Shown: one piece after another, positions 61,358-64,000 of the stretch
Layout of the letters: every line of letters starts with the position of its first letter
Position numbering within the stretch: the stretch's first letter is position 1
NCBI GenBank assembly: GCA_015060455.1
Contig: SUYM01000011.1
Coordinates: 21,025-85,024, forward strand
Reading direction: 5' to 3'
DNA length: 64,000 bases
From: Bacteroidales bacterium
GTDB lineage: Bacteria; Bacteroidota; Bacteroidia; Bacteroidales; UBA932
Program-made: the position numbers and the translations under genes
Notes under the pieces: model-generated
The model's database searches: none
The model's input: only the letters and a program-made list of their open reading frames with translations
What the model was told of the DNA's origin: nothing

Positions 61358-64000
61358 CTATTTGGTGATTGTGAAATGATACCAGTCAGAATTGGCTACC
61401 TGTTTCCACGTATCTGAATTTTCCCACAGGATACAGTAGAACTTCAGTTCGTGTTTTCCTGTGCTGAGGTCAAGTTCGCTGTATGGCATGAAGATTTCAA
61501 GGTCGGTGTATGTGGTGTCATCGTAGCCTGGTTTTATGTCATTGACAGCCGTAGCATATCCTTTGCCGGTTCTGAATCCGCTGGTTTTTCCGTTGATTCT
61601 TGTGCCGTCTTTGTAGTAGAAATATGCATCACACGAACCGCTGATTCCTTTCATGTTCTGCACCTCAAAGTCAACGAGTATCTTCATGCCCTTGACTCCG
61701 TCCTTCATAACGTTATGTTCCACGGTAACGTCTTTGAACTTTCCGGTGATAGCACCTGAAGAACTACTCGATGAACTGCTTGAAGAACTGCTTGACGGAG
61801 AGCTGCCATAGGTGCTGCTTGATGAACTGCTCTTGTTCAAGGTGAAATACTCCCAGTCGGATTGGGTTACCGACTTCCATGAAGAGGAATTTTCCCACAC
61901 TTTGCAGCAGAATTTCAGTTCGTGCTTGCCGTTTTGCACTTCCAGTTCTTTGTAAGGCATGAATATCTCTAAATCTGTGTATGCGCTGTTGTCGTATGAT
62001 GGTGTTATGTATTTGACAGCGCATGCGTATGATCCCTGGTTGTATTCCTTGTTGGTGTCTTTAATCTGACTGCCGTCCTTGTAATAGAAATAGACATCGC
62101 ATGATCCTTTGATGCCTTTCATGTTCTGCACATTGAAATCCAAGAGTATCTTCATTCCCTTGACTCCATCCTTCATCACATTGTGTTCCACGGTAATATC
62201 CTTGAACTGAGCCGCAATCCCATTAGAAGAACTGCTTGACGATGAACTACTCGATGAACTGCTTGAAGAACTGCTTGACGGAGAGCTGCCATAGGTGCTG
62301 CTTGATGAACTGCTCTTGTTCAAGGTGAAATACTCCCAGTCGGATTGGGTTACCGACTTCCATGAAGAGGAATTTTCCCACACTTTGCAGCAGAATTTCA
62401 GTTCGTGCTTGCCGTTTTGCACTTCCAGTTCTTTGTAAGGCATGAATATCTCTAAATCTGTGTATGCGCTGTTGTCGTATGATGGTGTTATGTATTTGAC
62501 AGCGCATGCGTATGATCCCTGGTTGTATTCCTTGTTGGTGTCTTTAATCTGATTGCCGTCCTTGTAATAGAAATAGACATCGCATGATCCTTTGATGCCT
62601 TTCATGTTCTGCACCTCAAAGTCAACGAGTATCTTCATTCCCTTGACTCCATCCTTCATCACATTGTGTTCCACGGTAATATCCTTGAACTGAGCCGCAA
62701 TCCCATTAGAAGAACTGCTTGACGATGAACTGCTCGATGAACTGCTTGATGAACCGACGGTGTTTTCTCCTGAAAGATATGTAGAGTTCTTGTCCTGAAT
62801 ACAGCGTACTGAGGAGCCCCTGCTTCGCACACTGGATACATTCATGAAGACATCGTTATCATTCCATAATGACAGACATATCGCATTTTTAAGGTAATCT
62901 TTCAGAGTTGAGGCGGATGCGGTCCAATAGACTGAGTGCCTTTCAACAGACCGGAGTTCCCCTGTGTCCTCGTCAATCATTCCCGCCGTCGGGTACCATA
63001 TTATTCCCGCAGTGCCGAATTGTGATGAGAAATTATATCCTTTGCTTGTGCTGTTGTATTTTTGTGTTGTTTTTCCGCTTGATGCGGTAGCCCATACATT
63101 GCCGTCCGGCACACGCCAGCCCGCTGGGCACGGATCGTAAATCGACTTGGCGCTGCTTGATTCTTTCCAGCGTGTCTTATCCACTGACGATCCCCCGGTG
63201 TACAGCCAGTCTTCGTTCTGCGTATTTTTCGTGATGAATGTTGTAGGATGACTTGTGGCATAGTCTGTTGTACCATAGTATGAATCGGATCTAACAGCGG
63301 AAGGCCAGACAAGTGTGGATTTTGCCGGTGTCGTCGCCGTGGTTGAAGATGACCCAAGGAACGGATCCTTTCGACCCCACTGATAAAGAAGTCCGAGTGT
63401 GCCGGCATCACCGAGAACGGCAGAAGTCGCTCCCAGGTTGCGGTCCATCATGGTGCCCGCATTGCTGTGATATACCTGACCGTGAGGTTTTTCTGTAAAC
63501 CAGATGTGCCATGACCAGAGGATTTTGCCGTAAGAGTCCTTGGCGGCGATCACTGCATTTCCTTTTCTGAAATAATCTCCTGTCACGAATGTTATATATC
63601 CGTCCTTATATGATACCATATTGATAAGGTCTCCTTTGTTCGGGGCTATGTCTGTTCCGAATGACTCCCAAAGAACTTCAGCGGATGCTACATTTCCGAC
63701 AGAAGTGGAACTGTTTCCCTTTACCGTACGGATTTTATATACACCTTTTTCCGAAATTATATAGCAGTTGGCTGTCTCTGATGTCGAAGATATCGAAGAT
63801 GAACTTGATGCAAGACTTGAAGAACTGCCTGAAGAAGAACTGCCTGAAGAAGAACTGCTTGAAGACACCATGCTGACCTCTTCCAATGTCACCTTCACCA
63901 TGGCCGGCTGTTCTTCCTTGATATCAATGGTCCTGACCTCCGTCCGGAAGCCCTCCTTCTTGAATGATACCGTATGCTGACCCACAAGCAGGTTTGTGCT
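61358..64000 (-). CDS. Poly-serine PEGA/FISUMP protein with three repeat domains, partial
   Basis: At least 880 residues; the frame continues beyond the right edge, so the start is missing. Visible order: the end of a PEGA domain (VGQHTVSFKKEGFRTEV), a Ser-rich linker, a FISUMP-like domain (about 70-410: LGDAGTLGLLYQWGRKDPF, CPAGWRVPDGNVW), then three copies of a domain of about 110 residues (FKDITVEHNVMKDGVKGMKI; LEIFMPYKELEVQNGKHELK) joined by runs of 15-20 serines. The three domains share DVYFYYKDG and DWEYFTL segments. Probably a cell-surface or effector-type protein; the role is unknown. Confidence 0.8.
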   Translation of the reverse strand, partial: STNLLVGQHTVSFKKEGFRTEVRTIDIKEEQPAMVKVTLEEVSMVSSSSSSSGSSSSGSSSSLASSSSSISSTSETANCYIISEKGVYKIRTVKGNSSTSVGNVASAEVLWESFGTDIAPNKGDLINMVSYKDGYITFVTGDYFRKGNAVIAAKDSYGKILWSWHIWFTEKPHGQVYHSNAGTMMDRNLGATSAVLGDAGTLGLLYQWGRKDPFLGSSSTTATTPAKSTLVWPSAVRSDSYYGTTDYATSHPTTFITKNTQNEDWLYTGGSSVDKTRWKESSSAKSIYDPCPAGWRVPDGNVWATASSGKTTQKYNSTSKGYNFSSQFGTAGIIWYPTAGMIDEDTGELRSVERHSVYWTASASTLKDYLKNAICLSLWNDNDVFMNVSSVRSRGSSVRCIQDKNSTYLSGENTVGSSSSSSSSSSSSSSSNGIAAQFKDITVEHNVMKDGVKGMKILVDFEVQNMKGIKGSCDVYFYYKDGNQIKDTNKEYNQGSYACAVKYITPSYDNSAYTDLEIFMPYKELEVQNGKHELKFCCKVWENSSSWKSVTQSDWEYFTLNKSSSSSSTYGSSPSSSSSSSSSSSSSSSSSSNGIAAQFKDITVEHNVMKDGVKGMKILLDFNVQNMKGIKGSCDVYFYYKDGSQIKDTNKEYNQGSYACAVKYITPSYDNSAYTDLEIFMPYKELEVQNGKHELKFCCKVWENSSSWKSVTQSDWEYFTLNKSSSSSSTYGSSPSSSSSSSSSSSSSGAITGKFKDVTVEHNVMKDGVKGMKILVDFEVQNMKGISGSCDAYFYYKDGTRINGKTSGFRTGKGYATAVNDIKPGYDDTTYTDLEIFMPYSELDLSTGKHELKFYCILWENSDTWKQVANSDWYHFTITK
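61764..62729. repeat. Near-identical 483-bp tandem duplication inside the poly-serine gene
   Basis: 61764-62246 repeats as 62247-62729, offset 483 (161 codons), with only a handful of differences, mainly around 62120-62135. It covers one repeat domain and its Ser linker. The linker DNA is itself built of 12-bp units coding four serines (AGCAGTTCATCG-like). Confidence 0.9.

Noticed and set aside
61764..62024. Two identical 86-residue minus-frame ORFs (also 62247-62507)
   Set aside because: They are out-of-frame readings of the duplicated segment of the poly-serine gene.

Overview
The window reads as chromosomal DNA of a Bacteroidota (order Bacteroidales) gut-type bacterium. The evidence is two SusC/SusD pairs, many short lipobox signal peptides, BACON, fimbrillin-like, GLUG and PCMD domains, a Bacteroidota H1-like protein, and promoters with the TAnnTTTG -7 box. 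The genus cannot be fixed from sequence alone. There are no rRNA or tRNA genes, no CRISPR array, no transposase and no phage genes.

Region 1 (1-17197) is a compact glycosaminoglycan utilisation locus with two divergent operons. Leftward: GH88 unsaturated glucuronyl hydrolase, PL8 lyase, S1 sulfatase, and a DUF4988-type beta-helix protein cut by the window edge, possibly a PL29-like lyase. Rightward: a second PL8 lyase, SusC, SusD and a SusE-position lipoprotein. Lyases, sulfatase, importer and GH88 together fit chondroitin sulfate/hyaluronan breakdown. Next, leftward (17232-21577), come an M6 metallopeptidase, a small lipoprotein, an N-acetylhexosamine-kinase-like protein and a CBM9-like protein.

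Region 2 (21644-35049) is mostly household genes: a PCMD-domain secreted protein, an H1-like protein, pth and rplY, a C11 peptidase lipoprotein, an M49 dipeptidyl peptidase, xerD, an FKBP, recR and two metallophosphoesterases. Two long non-coding stretches (24338-25216 and 32598-33861) hold families of dispersed repeats: a 150-bp element, a CGTGACAA-type palindrome, a 51-bp tandem repeat and nested inverted repeats.

Region 3 (35078-57939) is the most unusual part, a long rightward operon. It encodes SusC, SusD, a lipoprotein with a decayed phosphodiester-glycosidase (NAGPA) domain fused to a GLUG region, an intact NAGPA enzyme, three more GLUG lipoproteins with interchangeable N-terminal modules, a 45-residue small protein, a fimbrillin-SGNH hydrolase fusion, a six-hairpin glycosidase and a GH20 hexosaminidase. 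The enzyme set, with metallophosphoesterases just upstream, suggests a system for a phosphodiester-containing, N-acetylhexosamine-containing glycan. Both SusC operons have a run of 8-9 G followed by TA in the promoter region. No PUL regulator lies in the window.

Region 4 (58018-64000) holds corA with a structured leader, a membrane protein with an HExxH motif, a D-2-hydroxyacid dehydrogenase, an orphan nuclease-like protein, and a large poly-serine PEGA/FISUMP protein with a near-identical 483-bp internal duplication that runs off the right edge.
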